A stretch of 64,000 nucleotides of DNA. Origin: Sediminicola sp035798135. GTDB lineage: Bacteria > Bacteroidota > Bacteroidia > Flavobacteriales > Flavobacteriaceae. Below the pieces are notes generated by a model, which had not been told where the DNA came from, ran no database searches, and worked only from the letters and a program-made list of their open reading frames with translations. Positions 33,946 through 42,723 of the stretch are shown one piece after another (positions within the stretch are counted from its first letter, which is position 1; each line of letters opens with the position of its first letter). The stretch covers positions 186,001 to 250,000 of the forward strand of contig JAPFBR010000002.1 in the NCBI GenBank assembly GCA_035798135.1, in the 5' to 3' direction. The translations under genes and the position numbers were made by a program.

Positions 33946-35052
33946 CTATTGCAGCATTTCAGCAATCTTTTGCTCCAAGGCAGGGCCTCTAAGGTTTTTG
34001 GCCACGATTACCCCATTTTCGTCCAGTATAAAGGTTGCCGGAATAGCATCTACATTGTAGAGCTTGGCAATTTCATCAAAATACTCTACGTTGGAGACAT
34101 GGTTCCAAACAAGCCCATCATCAGCAATGGCCTTTTTCCAATCCTCGGCCTTTCTATCCAAAGAAACACCGATAATGTTCAATCCTTTTTCATGGTATTG
34201 ATTGTAAACTTTAACCACATTCGGATTTTCTGCTCTACAAGGCTTGCACCATGCGGCCCAAAAGTCTACAATGGTTACCTTGCCCATGGCATCATTCAAT
34301 GCCAACTTCTCCCCACTAGGGGTAGGAGCTGAAAAATTTGGTGCTTTACTGCCAATAGAGCTGCTCTTCTTGTTGTTCAGTTTTTCTTCTATGCTTTTTC
34401 CAGGTTTGGTCCCTTTCATTTCTGGAGAAAGGCCATCAAATAACACTTTTACTTCATCATCTGTCATAGACTTCGTATTCAACACCTTATCGATGATCAA
34501 TACAGAAATCAGAGAATTTGGATTTTTCTTCACATACTCCAGTTCAAAGTTTTTAGCCTCTTCCTGCAATTCAAAGTATTCATCCCTTAAGGATACCATA
34601 TTAGCCTCATCATTCTTGGCACTGGCCTTTCGCATATCTTCATTAATGGAATTGGCCCTGCTGGACAAGGCTTTTGATCCTTTAATGAAATCACTGAAAA
34701 ACTCGTTTTGAGGAGTTCCTGAAATTTGTGCATTATTTAAACTGTCTTTTTGAACCGTAAGTTCTATCTCTCCTTTTTCAACTATAAAAGGGATATTTCC
34801 TCTAAGCTGATCAATATAAACATAATGTATTTCTGGGACGTCGGCCGATCCAGAGAAAGTGAACTTGCCATTTTCAACAGTAGTTGTATCCACATCTACC
34901 AATTGGTTTTGGGGATTGGCCATTTTAAGATATACTTTGGTTCCGTTTTCCAATTCTCCGGTAACAGTACCATCAAGATTAAACCCTTCAGGATTATTAT
35001 TACAAGCTACTATGGCTGAAAACGCGCATAGGGATACTATAATTTTTCTCAT
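33946..35052 (-). CDS. TlpA-like thiol-disulfide oxidoreductase lipoprotein with DUF4369-type N-terminus
   Basis: From the ATG at 35052 the product is 368 residues with a lipobox (AIVAC, Cys17). The seven extra codons upstream are rejected because a promoter element lies 18 nt before 35052. Residues about 25-130 form a beta-rich DUF4369-type domain; a helical linker follows; the last 140 residues are a thioredoxin-fold AhpC/TSA domain with CKPC at 269-272 and the cis-proline in DAIPATF. Such Bacteroidota proteins reduce disulfides in the periplasm, often for cytochrome maturation. Confidence 0.9.
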   Translation of the reverse strand: MRKIIVSLCAFSAIVACNNNPEGFNLDGTVTGELENGTKVYLKMANPQNQLVDVDTTTVENGKFTFSGSADVPEIHYVYIDQLRGNIPFIVEKGEIELTVQKDSLNNAQISGTPQNEFFSDFIKGSKALSSRANSINEDMRKASAKNDEANMVSLRDEYFELQEEAKNFELEYVKKNPNSLISVLIIDKVLNTKSMTDDEVKVLFDGLSPEMKGTKPGKSIEEKLNNKKSSSIGSKAPNFSAPTPSGEKLALNDAMGKVTIVDFWAAWCKPCRAENPNVVKVYNQYHEKGLNIIGVSLDRKAEDWKKAIADDGLVWNHVSNVEYFDEIAKLYNVDAIPATFILDENGVIVAKNLRGPALEQKIAEMLQ

Positions 35053-35070
35053 TGTTTTTATTTTGAAGGC

Positions 35071-35078
35071 CAAAGGTA
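35071..35078 (-). promoter_or_regulatory. TAnnTTTG-type promoter element of the TlpA-like gene
   Basis: On the minus strand this reads TACCTTTG, 18 nt upstream of the ATG at 35052. It fixes the start codon choice. No -33 TTG at standard spacing. Confidence 0.5.
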
Positions 35079-35095
35079 ATTATATTATCGTGTAT

Positions 35096-35136
35096 AAAAA
35101 AAGCCCTTAACATTACATAAACGTTAAAGGCTTTTT
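35096..35136 (-). terminator. Terminator of the outer-membrane protein gene
   Basis: GCCCTTAAC (35103-35111) and GTTAAAGGC (35123-35131) pair with one mismatch around an 11-nt loop, with A and T runs on the two flanks. It lies 21 nt past the stop at 35157. Confidence 0.75.
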
Positions 35137-35156
35137 GATTTTATATTTAAAGGGCA

Positions 35157-35651
35157 CTAAAATTGGTAACGGATACCAAGGGCGATATCAAAATCGAAGT
35201 TATCAGAAAATTCGTCATATCCTGCAACCCCAATTTCAGGTCTAAAATCCAAAGAAAGAAGTAACGGTATGTTGAAATCATATTCGATACCTATATTACC
35301 AGCTGCAAAAACGAAAAGACCATCATTATAATCCCTGTCTTCGTTTCTTACAAAATCTACACTTCCAAGTCCACCACCAACACCATAGTACCAGTTGAAA
35401 TCACCTTCAATTGGCCTAACCCATTGGTGAACCACTGCCAATTTAAAAGCATCGTAATTTCTGCTGTCCCTCCATCCAAGATCAAATTCCAATCTCGTAC
35501 TGGTAGTTAGGGCTGTTTGGTAGGATATTTCCGCACCAAAACCATCACTATCACCCAAACGGAGTCCAAGTGCATTTTCCGAAATCGATTGTGCACTCAA
35601 TGAAAATCCTGCAAAGCATAGGATAAGCGTTAAAATTTTAAATATTTTCAT
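35157..35651 (-). CDS. Small outer-membrane beta-barrel protein
   Basis: This 164-residue protein has a signal peptide (about 1-20, ending LSAQ) and alternating amphipathic strands (ALGLRLGDSDGFGAEISYQ, FNWYYGVGGGLGSVDF, LLLSLDFRPEIGVAGYDE) ending in GIRYQF. The terminal phenylalanine is the usual barrel assembly signal. With about eight strands it resembles small OmpA/OmpX-type barrels. No ligand or activity is visible. It is a single-gene transcript with its own -7 element and terminator. Confidence 0.75.
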   Translation of the reverse strand: MKIFKILTLILCFAGFSLSAQSISENALGLRLGDSDGFGAEISYQTALTTSTRLEFDLGWRDSRNYDAFKLAVVHQWVRPIEGDFNWYYGVGGGLGSVDFVRNEDRDYNDGLFVFAAGNIGIEYDFNIPLLLSLDFRPEIGVAGYDEFSDNFDFDIALGIRYQF

Positions 35652-35679
35652 AAGTTTTGTTTAAAGATTATTTAGGGGT

Positions 35680-35687
35680 CAAAAATA
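35680..35687 (-). promoter_or_regulatory. TAnnTTTG-type promoter element of the outer-membrane protein gene
   Basis: On the minus strand this reads TATTTTTG, 28 nt upstream of the start codon. No -33 TTG at standard spacing. Confidence 0.45.
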
Positions 35688-35747
35688 GCTGAATATTAAT
35701 GGCCTAAAGTTAATAAAAACTTAATTTAGCACTAAAAATTAACCCAA

Positions 35748-38660
35748 GTGGATAATAATTTGCTCTTAAAACTAAAAAGCAACTTGGAGGGGGATTTACA
35801 GTGGGATACCCTTACAACTGCCTTATACTCCACGGATGCTTCCGTTTATCGCAAAACGCCACTGGCAGTGGTATTTCCCAAAACAATTGAGGACATTGGA
35901 AAGGTAATACAATTTGCCGATGAGCATAGCATCGGGATTATTCCAAGAACAGCAGGGACTTCTTTAGCAGGCCAATGTGTTGGCGATGGAATAGTGGTAG
36001 ATGTTTCCAAGAATTTCACAAATATTCTCCATTTAGATGAAGCTAAAAGGCAAGTGACCGTTGAGCCTGGGGTTATTAGGGATGAATTGAACCTTTTCCT
36101 CGCACCTTACGGAATGTTTTTCGGACCCAACACCTCTACTTCCAATAGGTGCATGATAGGGGGGATGGTAGGTAATAACTCCTCGGGCACCACCTCCATA
36201 CAACAAGGAGTTACCAGGGATAAGGTGGTTGCTATGAAAACTATTTTGTCCGATGGCACCCATGTGGAATTCAAAGCCATTACAAAAGAAGATTATACAA
36301 AAAAAATGACTTTGGATAGTCTGGAAGGATCTATTTATAGTAACCTATATAAGGAACTTAGTAATAGTGACACCCAAAATGAAATATTGGAAGAGTTTCC
36401 TAAACCGTCCATCCACCGAAGAAATACAGGGTATGCCGTTGATGAAATTCTAAAAAGTAATGTTTTCACCGATGCCGATGAAGATATCAACCTTTGCAAA
36501 CTTTTAAGCGGGAGCGAGGGTACCTTGGCATTTACAACGGAAATCACCTTGAAATTGGATGTTTTACCGCCAAAATTATCGGCTATGGTGGTTACCCATT
36601 ACCACAACTTGGAGGATTGCTTAAAGGATGTGGTTCCGGTTATGGGCCATAACCTCCATTCTTGTGAAATGATGGACAAGGTAATTTTGGACTGTACCAA
36701 GAACAACAGAGCACAAATGGCCAATAGATTCTTTATTGAAGGGGACCCGGCGGCCGTATTGATGCTGGAACTTCGATCCGATTCAGAAGAAGATTTGGAT
36801 TCCCAGGTCTCTAAATTATTGGCTACGGTTGAAGTTTCTGGATTAAGCTATTCCAATGCCATCCTTAAAGGAGGGAATACCAACAAGGCTGCTGAATTAA
36901 GAAAAGCTGGCTTGGGACTTTTGGGCAACATGGTAGGTGATCGCAAGGCCGTAGCTTGTATTGAGGACACTGCGGTGGCTTTGGAGGACCTGAAAGATTT
37001 TATAGGGGAGTTTTCCCAAATAATGAAATCGTACGAACAGGATGCGGTATATTATGCACATGCGGGGGCAGGGGAACTACATCTGAGACCTATTCTGAAC
37101 CTTAAAAAATCTGAAGATGTAGCCTTGTTCCGGGCTATCACCACGGATGTGGCCAAATTGACAAAAAAATATAAAGGTTCTTTTAGCGGAGAGCATGGAG
37201 ATGGTATTGTAAGGGCAGAATTTATTCCCCTGATGATTGGTGCGAACAATTATCAATTGTTAAAAAGGGTGAAATCTTATTTCGATCCAAAGGGAATATT
37301 CAATCCCGGAAAAATTGTGGATGCCTATCCCATGGACGAATCCCTCCGTTATGAGTTGGATAGAGAAGAACCTGAGATCGAGACCCTGCTGGATTTTTCG
37401 GACAGTGAGGGCATCTTGAAAGCGGCAGAAAAATGCAATGGGAGCGGCGATTGTAGAAAGACCCATCTTGTGGCGGGCGCCATGTGCCCAAGTTACCATG
37501 CCACGAAAAACGAAAAAGATACGACTAGGGGCCGGGCCAATGCATTACGTGAGTTTTTGACCAATCCCGGTGCAGCCAAACACTTCGACAGTAAAGAACT
37601 AAAAGATGTGTTTGATCTTTGCCTTAGCTGTAAAGCGTGCGCCAGTGAATGTCCGAGTAACGTTGATATTGCAACCCTAAAGACAGAATTCCTATATCAA
37701 TACCAAGAGGCCAACGGGTATCCACTGCGGGGTAAATTGTTTGCCCACAACACCCGTTTGAACAAGTTGGGCAGTAAAATGGCCGGGTTGACCAATGCGG
37801 TATATGGATCCAAGATATTGAGCTCTTTAGTAAAGAAGACTGCTGGGGTGGCCAAAGAAAGAAGTCTTCCAAAAGTTTCAAGCTTTAATTTCAATAAGCA
37901 TCTTCAAAAGGTTAAAATAGAATCAACTGCATCAAAAGTTAAGGTTGTACTTTACCTTGATGAATTCACGAATTACCTAGATACTGATTTGGGTAGGGAT
38001 GCCATTGAGGTCTTATCCAAATTGGGGTATGATGTACAATTGTTCTATGCAGAAAGCGGTCGGACTTATATTTCCAAAGGATTTTTAAAGGAGGCCAAAA
38101 AATTGGCACTGACCAATATTGCAAAATTAAAGGTATTTGCCGAGCAAGCCATTCCGGTTTTAGGTTTAGAGCCATCTGCCATTCTTACGTTTAGGGATGA
38201 ATACAAACGATTTGGTGTCGACCCCAAGGTTTCAGATGCCATAGCGGCCAATTCTTACCTGATTGAGGAATTCCTTGCCAATGAAATCCAAAAAGGAGAA
38301 CTGACATCAGCGCAGTTTACCAAGGAACCGAGAACGATAAAAATCCACAACCACTGTCATCAAAAGGCATTGTCCAATCAAAAGGTAACCTTTGATGTGC
38401 TAAATCTACCAGAGAATTATTCCGTTTCCATCATCAGTTCGGGCTGTTGTGGAATGGCAGGATCCTTTGGTTATGAAGAGGAACATTATGGAGTAAGCAT
38501 GCAGATAGGGGAATTGAAACTCTTTCCCGCTGTTCGAAAATCTGCTGAAGATGTGATCATTGCTGCCAATGGCACCAGTTGTAGACACCAGATTCATGAT
38601 GGAACCAAAAGAGCTGCCTTACATCCCATAACCATATTAAAACAAGCGTTAGTAGACTAA
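35748..38660 (+). CDS. FAD-linked 2-hydroxyacid dehydrogenase fused to a 4Fe-4S/CCG module
   Basis: This 970-residue protein starts at GTG (35748). Residues about 30-270 form an FAD-binding PCMH domain (PRTAGTSLAGQCVGDGIVVD, GGMVGNNSSGTTS); 275-530 the FAD-oxidase C domain ending GEHGDGIVR and FDPKGIFNPGKI. Two cysteine clusters then follow (CNGSGDC from residue 563; CLSCKACASECP from 625) for [4Fe-4S] centres, and a C-terminal cysteine-rich CCG-type segment (SGCCGMAGSFGYE, about 895). It oxidises a D-2-hydroxyacid such as lactate, glycolate or 2-hydroxyglutarate and passes electrons through iron-sulfur clusters. It equals GlcD plus GlcF in one chain. The substrate is not determined. Confidence 0.9.
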   Translation: MDNNLLLKLKSNLEGDLQWDTLTTALYSTDASVYRKTPLAVVFPKTIEDIGKVIQFADEHSIGIIPRTAGTSLAGQCVGDGIVVDVSKNFTNILHLDEAKRQVTVEPGVIRDELNLFLAPYGMFFGPNTSTSNRCMIGGMVGNNSSGTTSIQQGVTRDKVVAMKTILSDGTHVEFKAITKEDYTKKMTLDSLEGSIYSNLYKELSNSDTQNEILEEFPKPSIHRRNTGYAVDEILKSNVFTDADEDINLCKLLSGSEGTLAFTTEITLKLDVLPPKLSAMVVTHYHNLEDCLKDVVPVMGHNLHSCEMMDKVILDCTKNNRAQMANRFFIEGDPAAVLMLELRSDSEEDLDSQVSKLLATVEVSGLSYSNAILKGGNTNKAAELRKAGLGLLGNMVGDRKAVACIEDTAVALEDLKDFIGEFSQIMKSYEQDAVYYAHAGAGELHLRPILNLKKSEDVALFRAITTDVAKLTKKYKGSFSGEHGDGIVRAEFIPLMIGANNYQLLKRVKSYFDPKGIFNPGKIVDAYPMDESLRYELDREEPEIETLLDFSDSEGILKAAEKCNGSGDCRKTHLVAGAMCPSYHATKNEKDTTRGRANALREFLTNPGAAKHFDSKELKDVFDLCLSCKACASECPSNVDIATLKTEFLYQYQEANGYPLRGKLFAHNTRLNKLGSKMAGLTNAVYGSKILSSLVKKTAGVAKERSLPKVSSFNFNKHLQKVKIESTASKVKVVLYLDEFTNYLDTDLGRDAIEVLSKLGYDVQLFYAESGRTYISKGFLKEAKKLALTNIAKLKVFAEQAIPVLGLEPSAILTFRDEYKRFGVDPKVSDAIAANSYLIEEFLANEIQKGELTSAQFTKEPRTIKIHNHCHQKALSNQKVTFDVLNLPENYSVSIISSGCCGMAGSFGYEEEHYGVSMQIGELKLFPAVRKSAEDVIIAANGTSCRHQIHDGTKRAALHPITILKQALVD

Positions 38661-38754
38661 ATGCTTGACTTGGACCAATTGTTAAGCAAAAGGTTAAGTT
38701 TGGATTAATTTGTTTTAATTAATGTGTGCATGGCAATATGCACGAACTTGATTT

Positions 38755-38783
38755 TTGTATCTCTGATTTAAGATTTACCTTTG
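38755..38783 (+). promoter_or_regulatory. Consensus promoter of aroC
   Basis: TTG (38755-38757), an 18-nt spacer and TACCTTTG (38776-38783) match the Bacteroidota housekeeping promoter fully. The start codon at 38800 is 16 nt further, so the leader should be about 10 nt. Confidence 0.7.
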
Positions 38784-38799
38784 AACGAAAGAAAGCTAC

Positions 38800-39864
38800 A
38801 TGGCAGGCAATACATTCGGAACCCTTTTTAAAGTAATGACTTTTGGTGAATCCCATGGTGTTGCCATTGGTGGCGTTTTGGATGGATGTCCGGCTGGGAT
38901 CATTTTGGACTTAGAGGCCATTCAAACCGAATTGGACAGGCGTAAACCTGGACAGTCCGCCATAGTGACCCAACGCAAGGAACCGGATTCCGTAGAATTT
39001 TATTCTGGAATATTTGAGGGAAAAACCACTGGTACGCCCATAGGTTTTGCCATCCACAATACCAATCAAAAATCGCACGATTACTCCCATATCAAGGATT
39101 CTTACAGGCCGTCCCATGCAGATTATGTCTACGATCAGAAGTATGGATTTAGAGACTATAGAGGTGGCGGCAGGAGCTCCGCAAGGGAGACAGCGAGTAG
39201 GGTAGTGGCAGGCGCCATAGCCAAGCAATTTCTAAGGGAGATAAAAATAAATGCCTATGTATCCCAAGTTGGAGACCTATCTCTGACCACTAATTATAAA
39301 GATTTGGACTTTTCATTGATCGAGTCCAATGCCGTTCGCTGCCCAGATCCTGAAATGGCCCTGAAAATGGAAAATTATATCAAGGAGATTCGGAAGGAAG
39401 GGGATACTGTTGGTGGAATCATCACTTGTGTGGTTCAGAATGTACCGATTGGTTTGGGAGAACCGGCCTTTGATAAGCTACATGCGGAATTGGGAAAGGC
39501 AATGCTCTCCATAAATGCCGTCAAGGGATTTGAATATGGGAGTGGATTTGAAGGCGTAAAAATGAAAGGTAGTGCCCATAACGACCAGTTTAATCCGGAT
39601 GGAACCACCAAGACCAATTACAGTGGTGGGATTCAGGGAGGTATTAGCAACGGGATGGATATATATTTCAATATTGCCTTTAAACCTGTGGCCACCGTCA
39701 TTCAAGGCTATGAGACCATAGATAAGGAAGGCAACATGGTATCCACCCAAGGAAAAGGACGTCACGATCCATGCGTTGTGCCAAGGGCCGTTCCCATTGT
39801 AGAGGCCATGACCGCTTTGGTCTTGGCAGATTATACCTTAATGAACAGGACAATCAAATTATAA
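38800..39864 (+). CDS. aroC: Chorismate synthase
   Basis: This 354-residue protein has the family signatures: GESHGVAIGGVLDGCPAG near the N-terminus, the RRKPGQS block, RPSHADYVYDQKYGFRDYRGGGRSSARET in the middle, and GIQGGISNG plus KGRHDPCVVPRAVPI near the C-terminus. It converts 5-enolpyruvylshikimate-3-phosphate to chorismate with reduced FMN, the last common step of aromatic amino acid synthesis. No other aro gene is adjacent. It has a complete consensus promoter. Confidence 0.97.
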   Translation: MAGNTFGTLFKVMTFGESHGVAIGGVLDGCPAGIILDLEAIQTELDRRKPGQSAIVTQRKEPDSVEFYSGIFEGKTTGTPIGFAIHNTNQKSHDYSHIKDSYRPSHADYVYDQKYGFRDYRGGGRSSARETASRVVAGAIAKQFLREIKINAYVSQVGDLSLTTNYKDLDFSLIESNAVRCPDPEMALKMENYIKEIRKEGDTVGGIITCVVQNVPIGLGEPAFDKLHAELGKAMLSINAVKGFEYGSGFEGVKMKGSAHNDQFNPDGTTKTNYSGGIQGGISNGMDIYFNIAFKPVATVIQGYETIDKEGNMVSTQGKGRHDPCVVPRAVPIVEAMTALVLADYTLMNRTIKL

Positions 39865-39926
39865 TTTTCCTTTTTTTCGGCTTTTCCTGACAAAATGGTA
39901 TCTTACTCGCTCAAAATTTAAAATTT

Positions 39927-41240
39927 ATGAGGAAGCTGGAACTGCATTGGCGAATTCTTATTGGAATGTTTTTAGGGGTAGCATTTGCCTTTTTAATGGT
40001 TCAATTGGAATGGGGACCAAAATTTGTTTCGGATTGGATAAAACCATTCGGTAATATATTTATCAACTCCCTTAAATTAATTGCAGTCCCGTTGATCCTA
40101 GGCTCCCTTATCAAAGGGGTTTCCGACTTAAAGGATATTTCCAAATTATCAAAAATGGGGGGTAGGACCATAGGAATTTATGTTCTTACCACAATTATAG
40201 CAGTTACTATTGGTCTCGGGGTGGTCAATCTGATCAAACCAGGATCCTCAATTTCACAAGAAACCAGAAATGAACTGGTTGATAATTATAAGGGAGACGC
40301 CGACACCAAAATAGCGGAGGCGGCTAAACAAAGGGATGCAGGGCCATTAAAGGCGTTGGAGGATTTGGTGCCCGAGAATATATTCCAAGCGGCCAGTGAC
40401 AATGGCAATATGCTCCAGGTGATATTCTTTGCCATCCTGTTCGGGATTGGACTTATCCTAATACCAGAAGAACAGGCATCTCCTGTGAAGAAATTTTTTG
40501 ATGGTTTCAATGAAGTGATTCTCAAGTTGATCGACTTGATCATGCTGGCTGCACCATATGGGGTATTTGCCCTTTTGGCAGCCTTAGTGGTGGAGTCACC
40601 CAGTTTGGACCTATTTAAGGCCCTAGGGTGGTACGCCATATCCGTAATACTAGGCTTGACCTTGATGATATGTGTTTATCTATTTATTGTATGGATAGTT
40701 ACTAAAAAAACACCGGCATTCTTTTTAAAGGGAATTGCACCCGCTCAATTATTGGCATTTTCAACCAGTTCCAGTGCCGCAACCCTTCCAGTGACCATGG
40801 AACGCGTAGAAGAGCATTTGGGGGTAGAAGAAGAGGTGACCAGTTTTGTATTGCCCATTGGGGCCACTATCAATATGGATGGAACGAGTTTGTACCAAGC
40901 TGTAGCTGCTGTTTTTATAGCCCAGGCATTTGGCATGGATCTTAGCTTATCAGCCCAATTGGGTATTATTGTAACGGCTACCTTGGCTTCCATTGGTAGT
41001 GCGGCCGTTCCAGGTGCTGGAATGGTGATGTTGGTGATCGTACTCTCGCAAGCAGGTATTCCTGAGGCTGGGCTGGCCCTTATTTTTGCAGTTGACCGCC
41101 CCTTGGATATGTGCAGGACAGTAGTAAACGTGACAGGTGATGCAACTGTTTCTATGATCGTGGCCAAATCAGTTGGCAAACTGGGGGAACCCAAGGTGAA
41201 GGATTGGGACGACCATTATAAAGGAAAGAAGGTTATTTAA
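39927..41240 (+). CDS. Dicarboxylate/amino acid:cation symporter (SDF family), first copy
   Basis: This 437-residue inner-membrane protein has the SDF (GltP/DctA) fold: eight membrane helices, the serine-rich re-entrant hairpin FSTSSSAATLPVT, the NMDGTSLYQ motif in transmembrane helix 7, and GSAAVPGAGMVML with DRPLDMCRTVVNVTGD that binds the substrate carboxylates. It imports dicarboxylates or acidic amino acids with Na+ or H+. The sequence between helices 3 and 4 (DNYKGDADTKIAEAA) is enlarged. A paralogue follows, separated by a terminator. Confidence 0.93.
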   Translation: MRKLELHWRILIGMFLGVAFAFLMVQLEWGPKFVSDWIKPFGNIFINSLKLIAVPLILGSLIKGVSDLKDISKLSKMGGRTIGIYVLTTIIAVTIGLGVVNLIKPGSSISQETRNELVDNYKGDADTKIAEAAKQRDAGPLKALEDLVPENIFQAASDNGNMLQVIFFAILFGIGLILIPEEQASPVKKFFDGFNEVILKLIDLIMLAAPYGVFALLAALVVESPSLDLFKALGWYAISVILGLTLMICVYLFIVWIVTKKTPAFFLKGIAPAQLLAFSTSSSAATLPVTMERVEEHLGVEEEVTSFVLPIGATINMDGTSLYQAVAAVFIAQAFGMDLSLSAQLGIIVTATLASIGSAAVPGAGMVMLVIVLSQAGIPEAGLALIFAVDRPLDMCRTVVNVTGDATVSMIVAKSVGKLGEPKVKDWDDHYKGKKVI

Positions 41241-41269
41241 ATCAAAATATCTTACTTAGTTATATATTC

Positions 41270-41300
41270 TTAGGGCCTCTTTGGGGCCCTAAATTATTTT
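41270..41300 (+). terminator. Terminator of the first symporter gene
   Basis: TTAGGGCC (41270-41277) and GGCCCTAA (41285-41292) form an 8-bp perfect stem followed by a T-rich stretch. It separates the two tandem symporter genes. Confidence 0.82.
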
Positions 41301-41360
41301 TTGCCCCTTTGTAATTTCAATCGATAGTTCCAATACATTAGCGCGTTCTTATTTGAAATT

Positions 41361-42662
41361 ATGAAAAAAGTTGCTTTGCATTGGCAAATCCTGATCGGGA
41401 TGTCCTTGGGTTTGCTTTTTGGATTTGTAATGCTCCAAGTCTCTGGGGGAAAAGGGTTTGTTGAAGATTGGATCAACCCATTAGGGGTGATTTTTATTAA
41501 TTTACTGAAGCTCATTGCCATCCCTTTAATTTTGGCTTCCCTTATCAAAGGAATCTCGGATTTAAAGGATATATCCAAATTTAAGAATATAGGGCTTCGG
41601 ACCATGGTCATCTTTATTATGACCACCGTAATGGCAATTACCATAGGGTTGGTCTTGGTAAATATTTTTAAACCAGGAAATGGCATTTCCCATGAAACCA
41701 TTGATAGGTTAACAGCTACCTATGGAAATAATAGTGGCCTGCAGGCCAAGATAGAAGAGGCCTCCTTGCAAAAGGATACTGGACCTTTGCAGTTTTTGGT
41801 TGATATGGTTCCGGATAATATTTTTACGGCCATGAGCAATAATAAACTCATGCTACAAGTCATATTTTTCACGGTATTTTTGGGCATTTCCATGCTGATG
41901 ATAGGGGAAGAACGGGCCAAACCCTTAAAAAGCCTATTTGACTCCCTGAATGATGCCGTTTTAAAAATGGTGGATCTGATCATGCTCACCGCTCCTATTG
42001 CGGTCTTTGCCCTTTTGGCCAATGTTGTTGTCAGTTCCGGAGATCCAGATTTATTGTTTGCCCTGTTAAAGTATTCGGGGGTAGTGGTTTTGGGGCTCCT
42101 GCTGATGATTGTATTTTATTGTACGGTTATTTTCCTCACAACTGGGATCAACCCCTTTTGGTTTCTAAAAAAAATGAGCCCGGCCCAGTTGCTGGCATTT
42201 TCTACAAGTAGTAGTGCTGCTGTCTTACCAGTGAACATGAAAATAGTAGAGGAGGAAATTGGTGTGGATAAGGAAGTATCAAGCTTCGTACTTCCCGTGG
42301 GGGCAACGGTAAATATGGACGGAACCAGTCTTTATCAAGGTGTTGCGGCAGTTTTTATCTCACAGGCCCTTGGGCATCATTTGGAACTTACAGATCAGCT
42401 GATGATCGTTCTTACGGCTTTATTGGCCTCTATTGGATCTGCCGCAGTGCCGGGAGCAGGAATGGTGATGTTGGTCATTGTTTTGGAATCCATAGGGTTT
42501 CCTGCGGATAAATTGGCTATTGGCCTGGCCCTAATTTTTGCTGTGGACCGACCATTGGATATGTGCAGAACGGTTATCAATGTTACCGGAGATGCCATGG
42601 TGAGTTTGATCGTAGCCAAATCTGTTGGTAAAATAGATTATGAAAAGGCAAAAAGATTCTAA
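41361..42662 (+). CDS. Dicarboxylate/amino acid:cation symporter (SDF family), second copy
   Basis: This 433-residue paralogue of the preceding transporter has the same motifs: FSTSSSAAVLPVN, NMDGTSLYQG, GSAAVPGAGMVML and DRPLDMCRTVINVTGD. The binding-site motifs are conserved, while the extracellular loop after helix 3 (TATYGNNSGLQAKIEEA) differs, so the two copies may differ in affinity rather than chemistry. The upstream terminator suggests independent control. A tandem duplication is the simplest origin. Confidence 0.92.
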   Translation: MKKVALHWQILIGMSLGLLFGFVMLQVSGGKGFVEDWINPLGVIFINLLKLIAIPLILASLIKGISDLKDISKFKNIGLRTMVIFIMTTVMAITIGLVLVNIFKPGNGISHETIDRLTATYGNNSGLQAKIEEASLQKDTGPLQFLVDMVPDNIFTAMSNNKLMLQVIFFTVFLGISMLMIGEERAKPLKSLFDSLNDAVLKMVDLIMLTAPIAVFALLANVVVSSGDPDLLFALLKYSGVVVLGLLLMIVFYCTVIFLTTGINPFWFLKKMSPAQLLAFSTSSSAAVLPVNMKIVEEEIGVDKEVSSFVLPVGATVNMDGTSLYQGVAAVFISQALGHHLELTDQLMIVLTALLASIGSAAVPGAGMVMLVIVLESIGFPADKLAIGLALIFAVDRPLDMCRTVINVTGDAMVSLIVAKSVGKIDYEKAKRF

Positions 42663-42723
42663 TGCAGTGCATTGATTCCAATTGCCTAAATTGCGCCCCA
42701 AAATGTTGATGTAATTGTATCTT

